From contig CAKTFL010000111.1 in the NCBI GenBank assembly GCA_934555855.1, positions 1 to 7,136 of the forward strand: a stretch of 7,136 bases of DNA, written 5' to 3'. This document shows, piece by piece, positions 1 to 6,323 of this stretch (its first letter is position 1; the number at the start of each line of letters is the position of its first letter). A program made the translations under genes and the position numbers. This stretch comes from an uncultured Sphingomonas sp. (GTDB taxonomy: Bacteria > Pseudomonadota > Alphaproteobacteria > Sphingomonadales > Sphingomonadaceae). The notes beneath the pieces are model-generated. The model saw only the letters and a list, made by a program, of their open reading frames with translations. It searched no databases and was not told the DNA's origin.

Positions 1-1337
1 TCTCCGACACGAGCACCCCAGGCTATGTCTACCAGATGTCGGCGGAGCATCACCGCCGGGCGGAGATCGTGCTCGACCGGGTGAGCAACTGGCAGTTCCT
101 GGCGCCGCAGACCGAGGAGGAGGCAGGCGAGAGCCGCGACGCGGTGGCGATGGAGATCCGCAACTCGCGCGACCTGCTGATCGCCAACCTGCACGCCTAT
201 CGTGTTACCCGCTCGCTCCAGCCGGCGCCGGCGGCGGTGACGCTCTATGGGTCGTCCGGCATCCGGTTCCGCAACGTCCATGTCAACGCGGAGAGCGGCT
301 ATGCCGCGTGCGACGCGAATGGCTGCGGCACCTATCTGCGCGCCAGCAAATATCCGTATGAAAATGCGATCGTCGACCGGACGCGTGGGGTGGAGGTGCG
401 CGAGCGGGAGTTCGCCGCGCTCGACATCACGGATGCGCCTCTCCCCGCGCCCGCGCCCGCGCCCGCGCCCACCCCGTCGTCGGTGCACATGCTGGCAGAG
501 GGGTTCTATTCGCTGGGCGGAGGCGCGGTGGACAGGGCGGGCAAGCTCTATTTCGTGGACCGGCAGTTCCAGCGCATCCACAGCTGGTCGGACAAGGAGG
601 GGCTGGGGATCGTCGCCGACGCGCCGCTCGATCCCGTCAACCTGGCGATCGATCGCTCGGGCGACCTGCTGGTCCTGTCGTCCGCGGGGGCGGCAGCGAC
701 GGTGTACAGCATCGATCCGGCCGAGCCGCAGCAGGTGCGGGTGATCGCGCCGACGCCGGTGGCGGCCGGGCGCGCGGAGCGGCGCATCGCGCTGCCCGGC
801 AGCTTCTGGAACAATGGCGAGTTCCGCGATCAATACGATGCCGCGACCGATCGCTTCACCACGCTCGAAGAGATGTTCGCGCGCGACATGGCATCGCCGG
901 AGCCGCGCGAATATCTTTCTCCGGACGGCAGCCTGGCGCTGCCCGCCTATCGGGTCTGGCAACAGGGACCGGCCAACCATCTCGGCTGGCGCTTTTCCGA
1001 CACGCTCGACACCTATGGCCTCGTGACCGGCAGGGTCGGCGAGCGCATCTATGTGGCGAACGGGTCGGAGGACCGGACCTATAGCGGGCTGCTGGGGCCG
1101 GGCGGCACGGTGACGGCGCTGAAGCCCTTCGCCCCGCGCGGCGGCGAGAGCGTCGCGGCGGGACCGGACGGGCGGGTCTATGTCGCCAACGGCCAGGTCT
1201 TCGTCTACGATGCCGACGGCCGCGAGCAGGGACGCATCGACGTGCCGCAGCGTCCCCTGCAACTGCTGTTCGGCGGGCCGGACGGGCGGACGCTGTTCAT
1301 TCTCACCCATCACGCGCTGTTCGCCGCCCGTCCCTGA
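1..1337 (+). CDS. Beta-helix / SMP-30-gluconolactonase-like two-domain protein, 5' partial
   Basis: The frame is open from the window edge (first whole codon at position 3), so the gene starts upstream. The Met at 36 is probably internal and is used here only for numbering. Residues about 1-130 read like the last coils of a right-handed beta-helix of the pectate-lyase type, with repeated short strand motifs such as AVAMEIRNSRDLLIANLHAY and SGIRFRNVHVNAESG and a GCGTYLRASKYPYENAI stretch. A PAPAPAPAP linker (137-145) follows. Residues about 150-433 resemble an SMP-30/gluconolactonase six-bladed propeller, with blades such as GAVDRAGKLYFVD and NLAIDRSGDLLVL and the typical closing blade GGPDGRTLFIL (413-423). 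By family knowledge this suggests a secreted or periplasmic carbohydrate-active protein, either a lyase/hydrolase-like helix joined to a lactonase-like propeller or a binding protein. Its export signal would be upstream. It lies 149 bp before a TonB-dependent receptor. The domain calls are by eye; catalytic residues and substrate are not assigned. Confidence 0.75.
   Translation, partial: SDTSTPGYVYQMSAEHHRRAEIVLDRVSNWQFLAPQTEEEAGESRDAVAMEIRNSRDLLIANLHAYRVTRSLQPAPAAVTLYGSSGIRFRNVHVNAESGYAACDANGCGTYLRASKYPYENAIVDRTRGVEVREREFAALDITDAPLPAPAPAPAPTPSSVHMLAEGFYSLGGGAVDRAGKLYFVDRQFQRIHSWSDKEGLGIVADAPLDPVNLAIDRSGDLLVLSSAGAAATVYSIDPAEPQQVRVIAPTPVAAGRAERRIALPGSFWNNGEFRDQYDAATDRFTTLEEMFARDMASPEPREYLSPDGSLALPAYRVWQQGPANHLGWRFSDTLDTYGLVTGRVGERIYVANGSEDRTYSGLLGPGGTVTALKPFAPRGGESVAAGPDGRVYVANGQVFVYDADGREQGRIDVPQRPLQLLFGGPDGRTLFILTHHALFAARP
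444..470 (+). repeat. CCCGCG hexanucleotide repeat encoding a Pro-Ala linker
   Basis: Four and a half copies of CCCGCG in frame encode alternating Pro-Ala (residues 137-145), followed by TPSS. It joins the beta-helix part to the propeller part. Pro-Ala runs form stiff, extended interdomain spacers. Because the unit is 6 bp, slippage would change linker length without breaking the frame. Confidence 0.85.
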
Positions 1338-1354
1338 GCCGCCGTCCCTGAGCC
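1327..1354 (+). repeat. 14-bp tandem duplication across the stop codon
   Basis: CCCGTCCCTGAGCC (1327-1340) is followed directly by GCCGTCCCTGAGCC (1341-1354), a tandem pair differing only at the first base. The first copy contains the TGA stop (1335-1337) of the upstream gene. In the second copy the same TGA falls in another frame. It looks like a slippage duplication at the gene end. Confidence 0.75.
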
Positions 1355-1361
1355 CTCCCCG

Positions 1362-1396
1362 GCACGGCCCCGCGACTTTGGTCGTAGATGCCGTGC
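1362..1396 (+). terminator. Possible stem-loop in the gap before the first TonB receptor
   Basis: GCACGGC (1362-1368) pairs with GCCGTGC (1390-1396). Inside it CGAC (1373-1376) pairs with GTCG (1381-1384) around a TTTG loop. It lies 24 bp after the upstream stop. No T-tract follows, so a classical intrinsic terminator is doubtful. It could instead be a Rho-linked 3' end, a leader structure of the receptor mRNA, or chance in GC-rich DNA. Confidence 0.35.
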
Positions 1397-1410
1397 GGCC
1401 CCGCATCCGG

Positions 1411-1416
1411 TACAAT
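1411..1416 (+). promoter_or_regulatory. -10-like hexamer upstream of the first TonB receptor
   Basis: TACAAT differs from the sigma-70 consensus TATAAT at one position and lies 70 bp before the ATG at 1487. No good -35 is found at 16-19 bp upstream; TTGGTC (1378-1383) is too far away. It is a weak candidate for a promoter separating the receptor from the upstream gene. Confidence 0.25.
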
Positions 1417-1473
1417 GCGGCCAGCCGACACGGATCCCGCAGCCGAACGAACACGGCGCGGGCCGATGTCATT

Positions 1474-1479
1474 GAGGGG
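1474..1479 (+). promoter_or_regulatory. Shine-Dalgarno site for the first TonB receptor
   Basis: GAGGGG lies 7 nt before the ATG at 1487. Two other ATGs, at 1480 and 1483, are in a different frame and closer to the site. The spacing therefore supports 1487 as the start. Confidence 0.65.
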
Positions 1480-1486
1480 ATGATGG

Positions 1487-4400
1487 ATGGACAAGATCTT
1501 GGGCGAGCGCCGTCGGAACACGCGCGTTCGCGATGCCGCGGTCAGCCTGGCGGTGCTCGCCACGGCGCTGGCCGCAACCCCGGCGGCTGCCGCGACGATG
1601 GCGCAGGTGGCATCGCCGGAGCCCGACCAGGCGACCGTGCCCGCATCGCCCGCGACACCGATTCCCGCCCAAGCCGGCGAGCCCGTGCAGGCCGGCGAAC
1701 CGCAACCGGCCGCGCCCGCGAGCGACGTCATCGTCACGGGCACGCGCATCACCGCCAGCGGCTTCAACGCGCCGACCCCGACGACGGTGATCGGCGAGGA
1801 CCAGATCCAGCGTAACGCGCAACCCAACATCTTCACTACCGTCGCCCAGCTGCCCTCGCTCCAGGGGTCGACCGGCGCGTCCACCGGCACGTTCAGCACC
1901 TCCAGCGGCCAGCAGGGACTCAGCTCCTTTTCGTTGCGCGGGCTCGGCACGATCCGCACGCTGACGCTGCTCGACGGTCAGCGCGTGGTCGGCGCCAACG
2001 TCACCGGCGTGCCGGACATCAGCCAGTTTCCGCAACTGCTGATCCGGCGGGTCGACGTCGTCACCGGCGGCGCTTCCGCGTCCTACGGCTCCGACGCGGT
2101 CGGCGGCGTGATCAACTTCATCACGGACACGCGCTTCACCGGGTTCAAGGCCAATCTGCAGACCGGCGTCACCACCTATGGCGACGATGGCCAGGTGCTG
2201 GCGCAGGCGGCGGTCGGCCGGAACTTCGCGGGCGACCGGCTGCATGTCGTGCTGAGCGGCGAATACGCGCATGAGGAGGGCGTCGGGCCCGGCGACTTCG
2301 GCGAGGACCTGGCCGGCAAGCGCGACTGGTATCGCGCGACGACGCTGGTCGATACCGGCATCCGCAACAACGGCTCGCCGCAATTCCTCTATCGCGACCA
2401 CGGCCAGGCGTACCAGTACACCAAATACGGGCTGATCAGCGCCGGCCCGCTGCAAGGCATAGCGTTCGACGCGAACGGCCAGCCGTTCAACTTCAACTAC
2501 GGCTCCAACGGCGTGCCGGCTAGGAACGCGGCCGGCAACGTCAACGGCTGTTACGTCGGCTTCTGCGTCGGCGGCGACCAGTCGGGCCATGTCGGCTCCG
2601 GCACGTCGCTGCAATCGGCGCTGCAACGGGCGAATGGCTATGGCCGGATCGGCTACGAGCTGGCGCCGAACATGGAATTGTACGTCACCGCCAATGTCGC
2701 GCAGGTGAAGACCAGCAACCAGCCCAATCCCGGTGCCGCGAAGACCGGGCTGACCATCCAGTGTGCCAACCCCTATGTCCCGGCGTCGATCCAGGCGGCC
2801 TGTGCCGCGAACGGCATCACCAGCTTTCAATATGGCCTCAGCAACGCGATCCTGCCCAACATCAAGGTCCATACCGACCGGCGGCAATATCGATTCGTCG
2901 GCGGGCTGAAGGGCAAGGCGGCGCTGTTCGGCGGCGACTGGACCTATGACGCCTATTACGAGCACGGCATCAACATCACCGACATCAATGTCGACAATAT
3001 CAGCCTGACCGGCCGCTATAACCAGGCGATCAACGCGACCAGCCTGAACGGCCAGATCGTCTGCGCCAATGCCGCCGCGCGTGCGTCGGGATGCCAGCCG
3101 ATCAACGTATTCGGCGGCGCCGCCCCCTCGGCCGCCGCGCTGTCCTATATCGTCCCGGAGACGGGCCCCTTCCAGCATACCAAGCAGACGCAGGACGTCG
3201 CCGCCGCCAGCATCTCGGGCGAGCCGGTCAACCTGTGGGCGGGACCGCTCGCAGTGGCGGCAGGCCTCGAATACAGGCGGGAATTCTATCGGGTGAACGC
3301 CGATCCCTATGGCGCGGGGGTGTCCGACATCAGCCCGAACTCCGCGCCGTATCCCGTCGACCCGTCGCTGCTGCCCGCAGGCAACAACTGGTATGCCGGC
3401 AATTACAAGAACGGGTCGGGCAAATATGACGTGGTGGAGAGCTTCCTGGAGCTCAACCTGCCGCTGCTCGATTCACGCGCGCTCGGCCGCGCCAACCTGA
3501 ACGCCGCCGGCCGCGCGACGCGCTATTCAACATCCGGCACCGTTTATGCGTGGAAGGTGGGCGGCACCTGGCAGACGCCGCTCAGCGGCTTCCGCCTGCG
3601 CGCGGTGACGTCGCGCGACGTGCGCGCGCCCAACCTGTCCGAACTGTTCGCCGCCCCGACCACGACGACAGTGCCCAACTTCACCGATCCGTTCCGCAAC
3701 ACGCAGGTGCTGATCATCCAGAACACCATCGGCAATCCCGCCCTGCGCCCCGAGATCGCGCGCAGCACCGAACTGGGCGCGGTGCTGTCGCAACCGTCCT
3801 GGCTGCCGGGGCTCAGCCTGTCGTTCGATTATTACAAGATCAAGCTGAACGACGTCGTCTCCAGCCTGACGGCGGCGCAGATCGTCAACCTGTGCTTCCA
3901 GGGGAATACGGATACCTGCGGCGCCTTCAACCTCCAGAACACCGCGGGTCCCAATTTCGTCAATGTACAGGCGTTCAACCTCGCGTCGATCAAGACCGAC
4001 GGCTTCGATATCGAGGGCAGCTATCAGTGGCGCCGCCCGCTCGGGCTGGGCGGCAGCCTGACCCTGCGCGCGCTGGCGACGCATGTGCGGAAATTCGTCA
4101 CCGATCCGGGCCTGCCGGGCACGATCCCAGTCGATACGGCGGGCGCCAACTCGGGCGCGATCCCCGACTGGAAATGGCTGGCGATCCAGACCTGGGACCA
4201 GGACGATTTCAGCCTGACGTTGCAGCAACGCTGGTTCAGCGACGGGGTGATCGGCCATCAGTATGTCGTCTGCTCGCCGGGCAACTGCCCCGTATCGACC
4301 GCGAACAATCCGACCATCGACTATAACCGGATGAAGGGCGCCTTCTACTTCGATATCGGCGGGTCGCTGAACGTCACCAAGCAGGTCAGCTTCTTCTTCA

Positions 4401-4528
4401 AGGTCGACAATCTGTTCGACCACGACCCGGAGCCGTCACCCCAGACCAACACCGGGCTCGACGTCAATCCCGCGCTGTACGACACGCTGGGCCGCTTCTA
4501 CCGCATCGGGCTTCGCATGAGGTACTGA
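1487..4528 (+). CDS. TonB-dependent outer-membrane receptor (1013 aa)
   Basis: Active transporter of the outer membrane, energised by TonB-ExbBD. The N-terminus has a basic stretch (GERRRNTRVR), a hydrophobic core (17-36) and a likely signal cleavage after TMA39. A Pro/Ala/Glu-rich spacer with a QAGEP repeat (41-79) leads to the TonB box DVIVTGTRI (80-88). The plug (about 95-215) contains FSLRGLG (148-154), LLDGQRVV (161-168) and ASYGSDAVGGVINF (198-211), all typical of the family. The rest (about 220-1013) is the beta-barrel and ends in the aromatic strand YRIGLRMRY, as expected for Bam-assembled proteins. There is no STN signalling domain, so it is a transducer-less receptor. All ten cysteines occur as five close pairs (355/360, 426/439, 526/536, 803/811, 929/934), probably disulfides in surface loops. 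The length fits large sphingomonad receptors used for glycans or other bulky substrates. Substrate unknown; the neighbouring beta-helix/propeller gene hints at a carbohydrate. Confidence 0.95.
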   Translation: MDKILGERRRNTRVRDAAVSLAVLATALAATPAAAATMAQVASPEPDQATVPASPATPIPAQAGEPVQAGEPQPAAPASDVIVTGTRITASGFNAPTPTTVIGEDQIQRNAQPNIFTTVAQLPSLQGSTGASTGTFSTSSGQQGLSSFSLRGLGTIRTLTLLDGQRVVGANVTGVPDISQFPQLLIRRVDVVTGGASASYGSDAVGGVINFITDTRFTGFKANLQTGVTTYGDDGQVLAQAAVGRNFAGDRLHVVLSGEYAHEEGVGPGDFGEDLAGKRDWYRATTLVDTGIRNNGSPQFLYRDHGQAYQYTKYGLISAGPLQGIAFDANGQPFNFNYGSNGVPARNAAGNVNGCYVGFCVGGDQSGHVGSGTSLQSALQRANGYGRIGYELAPNMELYVTANVAQVKTSNQPNPGAAKTGLTIQCANPYVPASIQAACAANGITSFQYGLSNAILPNIKVHTDRRQYRFVGGLKGKAALFGGDWTYDAYYEHGINITDINVDNISLTGRYNQAINATSLNGQIVCANAAARASGCQPINVFGGAAPSAAALSYIVPETGPFQHTKQTQDVAAASISGEPVNLWAGPLAVAAGLEYRREFYRVNADPYGAGVSDISPNSAPYPVDPSLLPAGNNWYAGNYKNGSGKYDVVESFLELNLPLLDSRALGRANLNAAGRATRYSTSGTVYAWKVGGTWQTPLSGFRLRAVTSRDVRAPNLSELFAAPTTTTVPNFTDPFRNTQVLIIQNTIGNPALRPEIARSTELGAVLSQPSWLPGLSLSFDYYKIKLNDVVSSLTAAQIVNLCFQGNTDTCGAFNLQNTAGPNFVNVQAFNLASIKTDGFDIEGSYQWRRPLGLGGSLTLRALATHVRKFVTDPGLPGTIPVDTAGANSGAIPDWKWLAIQTWDQDDFSLTLQQRWFSDGVIGHQYVVCSPGNCPVSTANNPTIDYNRMKGAFYFDIGGSLNVTKQVSFFFKVDNLFDHDPEPSPQTNTGLDVNPALYDTLGRFYRIGLRMRY

Positions 4529-4543
4529 CGCGGCTGGACCTTT

Positions 4544-4581
4544 CCCGCCTTTCCCGCCATTCTGGCGTGACGGGAGGCGGG
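4544..4581 (+). promoter_or_regulatory. Possible stem-loop overlapping the ribosome binding site of the small ORF
   Basis: CCCGCC (4544-4549) can pair with GGCGGG (4576-4581), and CCCG (4553-4556) with CGGG (4571-4574). An alternative inner hairpin is the perfect CGCCA-TTC-TGGCG (4555-4567). The structure starts 15 bp after the receptor stop. The 3' arm includes the GGGAGG Shine-Dalgarno site of the small ORF at 4587. It may protect or end the receptor transcript, may hide the site, or may be chance. No T-tract follows. Confidence 0.4.
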
Positions 4582-4586
4582 GCGAC

Positions 4587-4742
4587 ATGGACAGTGGGGA
4601 ACCGGATGATCGCCGGCTTCTGAACGAGGCCAAGGCTGCGCTTCGCGCCGATGATCGGGAACGGGCCGCGACGGCTCTTGCCGAGATGACGAGGCTGGGC
4701 GCTGCCCGTGCCCAGACGAAGGTCGCCAATGATCGTTCCTGA
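4587..4742 (+). CDS. Small hypothetical protein (51 aa), helical and highly charged
   Basis: A 51-codon ORF runs from ATG at 4587 to TGA at 4740-4742, with a strong Shine-Dalgarno site, GGGAGG (4572-4577), 9 nt before the start. The product is rich in Ala, Arg, Asp, Glu and Leu. It looks like two amphipathic helices (RRLLNEAKAALRADD, then RERAATALAEMTRLG) with no membrane segment, signal peptide or cysteine, so it should be a small soluble cytoplasmic protein. I do not recognise a family. The wobble positions are less G/C-biased than in the neighbouring genes, which weakens the case a little. It sits 58 bp after the receptor stop and ends 48 bp before the first possible start of the EamA gene, in the same reading frame as that gene. 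Support is the ribosome site, the spacing and the plausible composition; there is no homology evidence. Confidence 0.5.
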   Translation: MDSGEPDDRRLLNEAKAALRADDRERAATALAEMTRLGAARAQTKVANDRS

Positions 4743-4790
4743 CCCGACTGCCGCCACCAACCGATCATCCGCACCCCGACCAACCGCCCC

Positions 4791-5813
4791 ATGAGCCCGT
4801 TGACCAATGCCGCCACGCCCTCCCGCTCGCCCGGCGGGGCGGTTCAGGGCGCGCGCGCCCTGCCGATGACCGAGGGGCACCCGCCCTCATGGCGCATCGC
4901 CGGCTTCGCGCTGTCCGCGGCGGGCGCGATGCTGTTCGCGATCAAGGGCGTGTTGATCAAGCTGATCTACCGATACGGTATTGACACGACGAGCCTGCTG
5001 GCGATGCGGATGGTGCTGGCGGTGCCGGTGTTCGCCCTGGTTGGCGTGCAGCGGTGGCAGCGACTGGAGCGGGGTGCCCGGCCGGACGCCCGCACGGTCG
5101 GCCTGGCGATGCTCGTCGGCATCATCGGCTACTACATCTCCTCCTGGCTCGACTTTCAGGGGCTGCAGACGCTGGACGCGCAGATCGAGCGGCTGATCCT
5201 GTTCACCTATCCGTTCCTGGTGATCCTGTTCGGACGATTGCTGTTCGGGCATCCCCTGCGCGCCCATGCGCTGGCCGGCGCCGGTATGAGCTATGTCGGC
5301 CTGTTCGTAATGTTTGCGGGCGAGCCGGCGCGGCTCGGCAATGCGGCGCTGATCGGCGGTTCCTTCGTGGGAGCGTCGGCGGTGGCCTTCGCCCTCTACC
5401 AGCTGTTCGCGCGTGAGCTGATCCTGCGGTGCGGCGCGTTCCTGTTCACCGCCATCGCGATGAGCGCGGCCGGCGTGGCGGCGTTGTTTGGCTTCTTCCT
5501 GACCCACCCGGCGGCGGCGCTCATACCCCCGTCCGGCGCCTGGGCGTCCATCGTGGCGCTGGCGGTGTTTTCGACGATCGTCCCTGCCTTTCTGATGTCG
5601 GCGGGCACGGCGAGGATTGGCGCGCAGGGCACCGCCATCGTCTCGACAATCAGCCCGGTCGTGACCATCGCCGTGGCGATCGCTGTGCTGGGCGAGCCGT
5701 TCGGCTGGCCCGAAGCGATCGGCACGATCTGCGTGCTGGGCGGCGTTGGCCTGTTCAGCCTGGTCGAGACCCGCCCGCGTTCCTATCAGGCGGGAGAGGA
5801 AGGGCCGGCCTGA
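4791..5813 (+). CDS. EamA/DMT-superfamily inner-membrane transporter
   Basis: Ten hydrophobic segments arranged as two repeated EamA halves. Approximate helices are 35-57, 67-87, 103-120, 133-152, 158-176, 186-208, 215-237, 250-272, 282-300 and 307-324. Family-like features are the ERLILFTYPFLVILFGRLLFG segment closing the first half at TM4 (133-153), and in the second half ARIGAQGTAIVSTISPV (274-290) followed by AVLGEP (298-303). Members of this family export metabolites, amino acids or drugs across the inner membrane; substrate not assignable. The start is uncertain: ATG 4791 gives 340 aa with a polar 25-residue leader, while ATG 4866 (Met26, MTEGHPPSWRIAGF) gives 315 aa, closer to the usual family length of about 300. 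Neither has a clear Shine-Dalgarno site. A perfect 18-bp palindrome ends 3 bp before 4866. The gene may be co-transcribed with the small ORF upstream. Confidence 0.9.
   Translation: MSPLTNAATPSRSPGGAVQGARALPMTEGHPPSWRIAGFALSAAGAMLFAIKGVLIKLIYRYGIDTTSLLAMRMVLAVPVFALVGVQRWQRLERGARPDARTVGLAMLVGIIGYYISSWLDFQGLQTLDAQIERLILFTYPFLVILFGRLLFGHPLRAHALAGAGMSYVGLFVMFAGEPARLGNAALIGGSFVGASAVAFALYQLFARELILRCGAFLFTAIAMSAAGVAALFGFFLTHPAAALIPPSGAWASIVALAVFSTIVPAFLMSAGTARIGAQGTAIVSTISPVVTIAVAIAVLGEPFGWPEAIGTICVLGGVGLFSLVETRPRSYQAGEEGPA
4845..4862. repeat. Perfect 18-bp palindrome near the alternative EamA start
   Basis: CAGGGCGCGCGCGCCCTG is its own reverse complement. It ends 3 bp before the alternative start ATG at 4866. 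It may be a protein-binding dyad if 4866 is the true start, or simply Ala/Arg-coding GC-rich sequence (codons for QGARAL) if 4791 is. Confidence 0.6.
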
Positions 5814-5815
5814 AT

Positions 5816-5838
5816 CGCCGCGTCACCGGCGGGGGGGG
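5816..5838 (+). repeat. Short hairpin followed by a G8 tract after the EamA gene
   Basis: CGCCG (5816-5820) and CGGCG (5827-5831) form a 5-bp stem with a 6-nt loop just after the EamA stop. The last stem base begins a run of eight G (5831-5838). There is no T-tract, so an intrinsic terminator is unlikely. The G-run may mark the junction with the kdpE relic, or be a slippage-prone site. Confidence 0.4.
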
Positions 5839-5869
5839 ATCCGAACCGCGAAGCCACCTACCTCCGCCC

Positions 5870-6232
5870 GACGAACTGCTAGCACGGTTGCGCGTCGCGC
5901 TCCGCCACCACGGCACGTCCGAGATCAGGCCGAAGGTCGTAAAGCGCGGTGACCTTGACGACCGATCTCGACCGGCGGGCAGTCCGGCGCGGTGTTGAGG
6001 AACTTCGCCTGGCCCGCAAGCAACATGATATGCCGGCGGTGCTGGCGCGGCACCTCGGGCGCGTCCACACGCATGAGCGGATCATTGCGGCCGCCTGAGG
6101 CAGCGAGGAGGACCCGCAGATAGAGTATCTGCGTATCGTCATCCGCAACCTGCGCAGAAACTGGAGCCGCCCGGCACCGTCGGCGGCGTGATCTCCGACG
6201 AACTCTGCATCGGCTATCGCTTTATGGCAGAG
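5870..6232 (+). pseudogene. kdpE: Decayed kdpE response-regulator relic (C-terminal half)
   Basis: Three consecutive pieces match the C-terminal half of KdpE, the OmpR-type regulator of the potassium-transport kdp operon. Piece one, frame of 5870: DELLARLRVALRHHG, the end of the receiver domain and linker, then VVKRGDL. Piece two, frame of 5967: LDRRAVRRGVEELRLARK, then VLARHLGRVHTHERIIAAA, a TGA at 6096-6098 exactly where KdpE has the conserved Trp of its VWG motif, then EYLRIVIRNLRR, the recognition-helix region. Piece three, frame of 6161: LEPPGTVGGVISDELCIGYRFMAE, the C-terminal hairpin. One base seems lost at about 6160, where the Lys-Leu-Glu motif is expected, and another indel lies at about 5950-5965. 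The phospho-acceptor receiver domain is missing upstream, and no kdpD, kdpABC or kdpF is visible. The aligned length is close to that of the intact C-terminal half. A nonsense mutation, two frame changes and the missing N-terminus together make sequencing error an unlikely explanation. KdpE assignment is from memory of the family. Confidence 0.88.
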
Positions 6233-6260
6233 AAGCAGAACAGGATAAGTCGTTGTGAGT

Positions 6261-6276
6261 CATGGGAATACCCATG
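6261..6276. repeat. Inverted repeat CATGGG-AATA-CCCATG
   Basis: Perfect 6-bp arms around a 4-bp centre (CATGGGAATACCCATG), just downstream of the kdpE relic. It could be an operator dyad or a small hairpin; no T-tract follows. Confidence 0.6.
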
Positions 6277-6313
6277 CACGCTTATTGTATTTCAGCGGGG
6301 CACCGATGAGTAG

Positions 6314-6319
6314 TTGACG
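6314..6319 (+). promoter_or_regulatory. Possible -35 element for the second TonB receptor
   Basis: TTGACG is a near-consensus -35 hexamer. The best downstream partner is weak: an AGCATA/CATACA stretch at 6338-6345 with 18-20 bp spacing. If used, it would give a leader of about 125 nt before the ATG at 6475 and place the nearby GCAT-containing dyads at or after the start of transcription. Confidence 0.25.
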
Positions 6320-6323
6320 CGAA

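Noticed and set aside
1662..1705. QAGEP repeat in the receptor's N-terminal spacer
   Set aside because: Only two imperfect units in a low-complexity Pro/Ala/Glu spacer, which is common before TonB boxes and not notable by itself.
1469..3178. 569-codon open frame on the minus strand
   Set aside because: It lies wholly opposite the TonB receptor. Its composition (Arg/Ala/Val/Asp-rich, no recognisable motif) is that of the antisense shadow of GC-rich coding DNA.
3527..4423. 298-codon open frame on the minus strand
   Set aside because: It is antisense to the receptor barrel. The lack of motifs and the strong family match on the + strand make it a shadow.
4887..5507. 206-codon open frame on the minus strand
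   Set aside because: Antisense to the EamA transporter; Gln/Arg/His-rich shadow composition with no hydrophobic core or motif.
5831..5849. Sequence resembling a minus-strand tRNA T-arm (GGATCCGAACC after a G run)
   Set aside because: The reverse complement has G where the T-loop needs the invariant A58, the T-stem does not pair, and no anticodon or D-arm is found beside it.
5879..6148. 89-codon open frame on the minus strand
   Set aside because: It runs opposite the kdpE relic, which explains the region far better through recognisable KdpE segments on the + strand.
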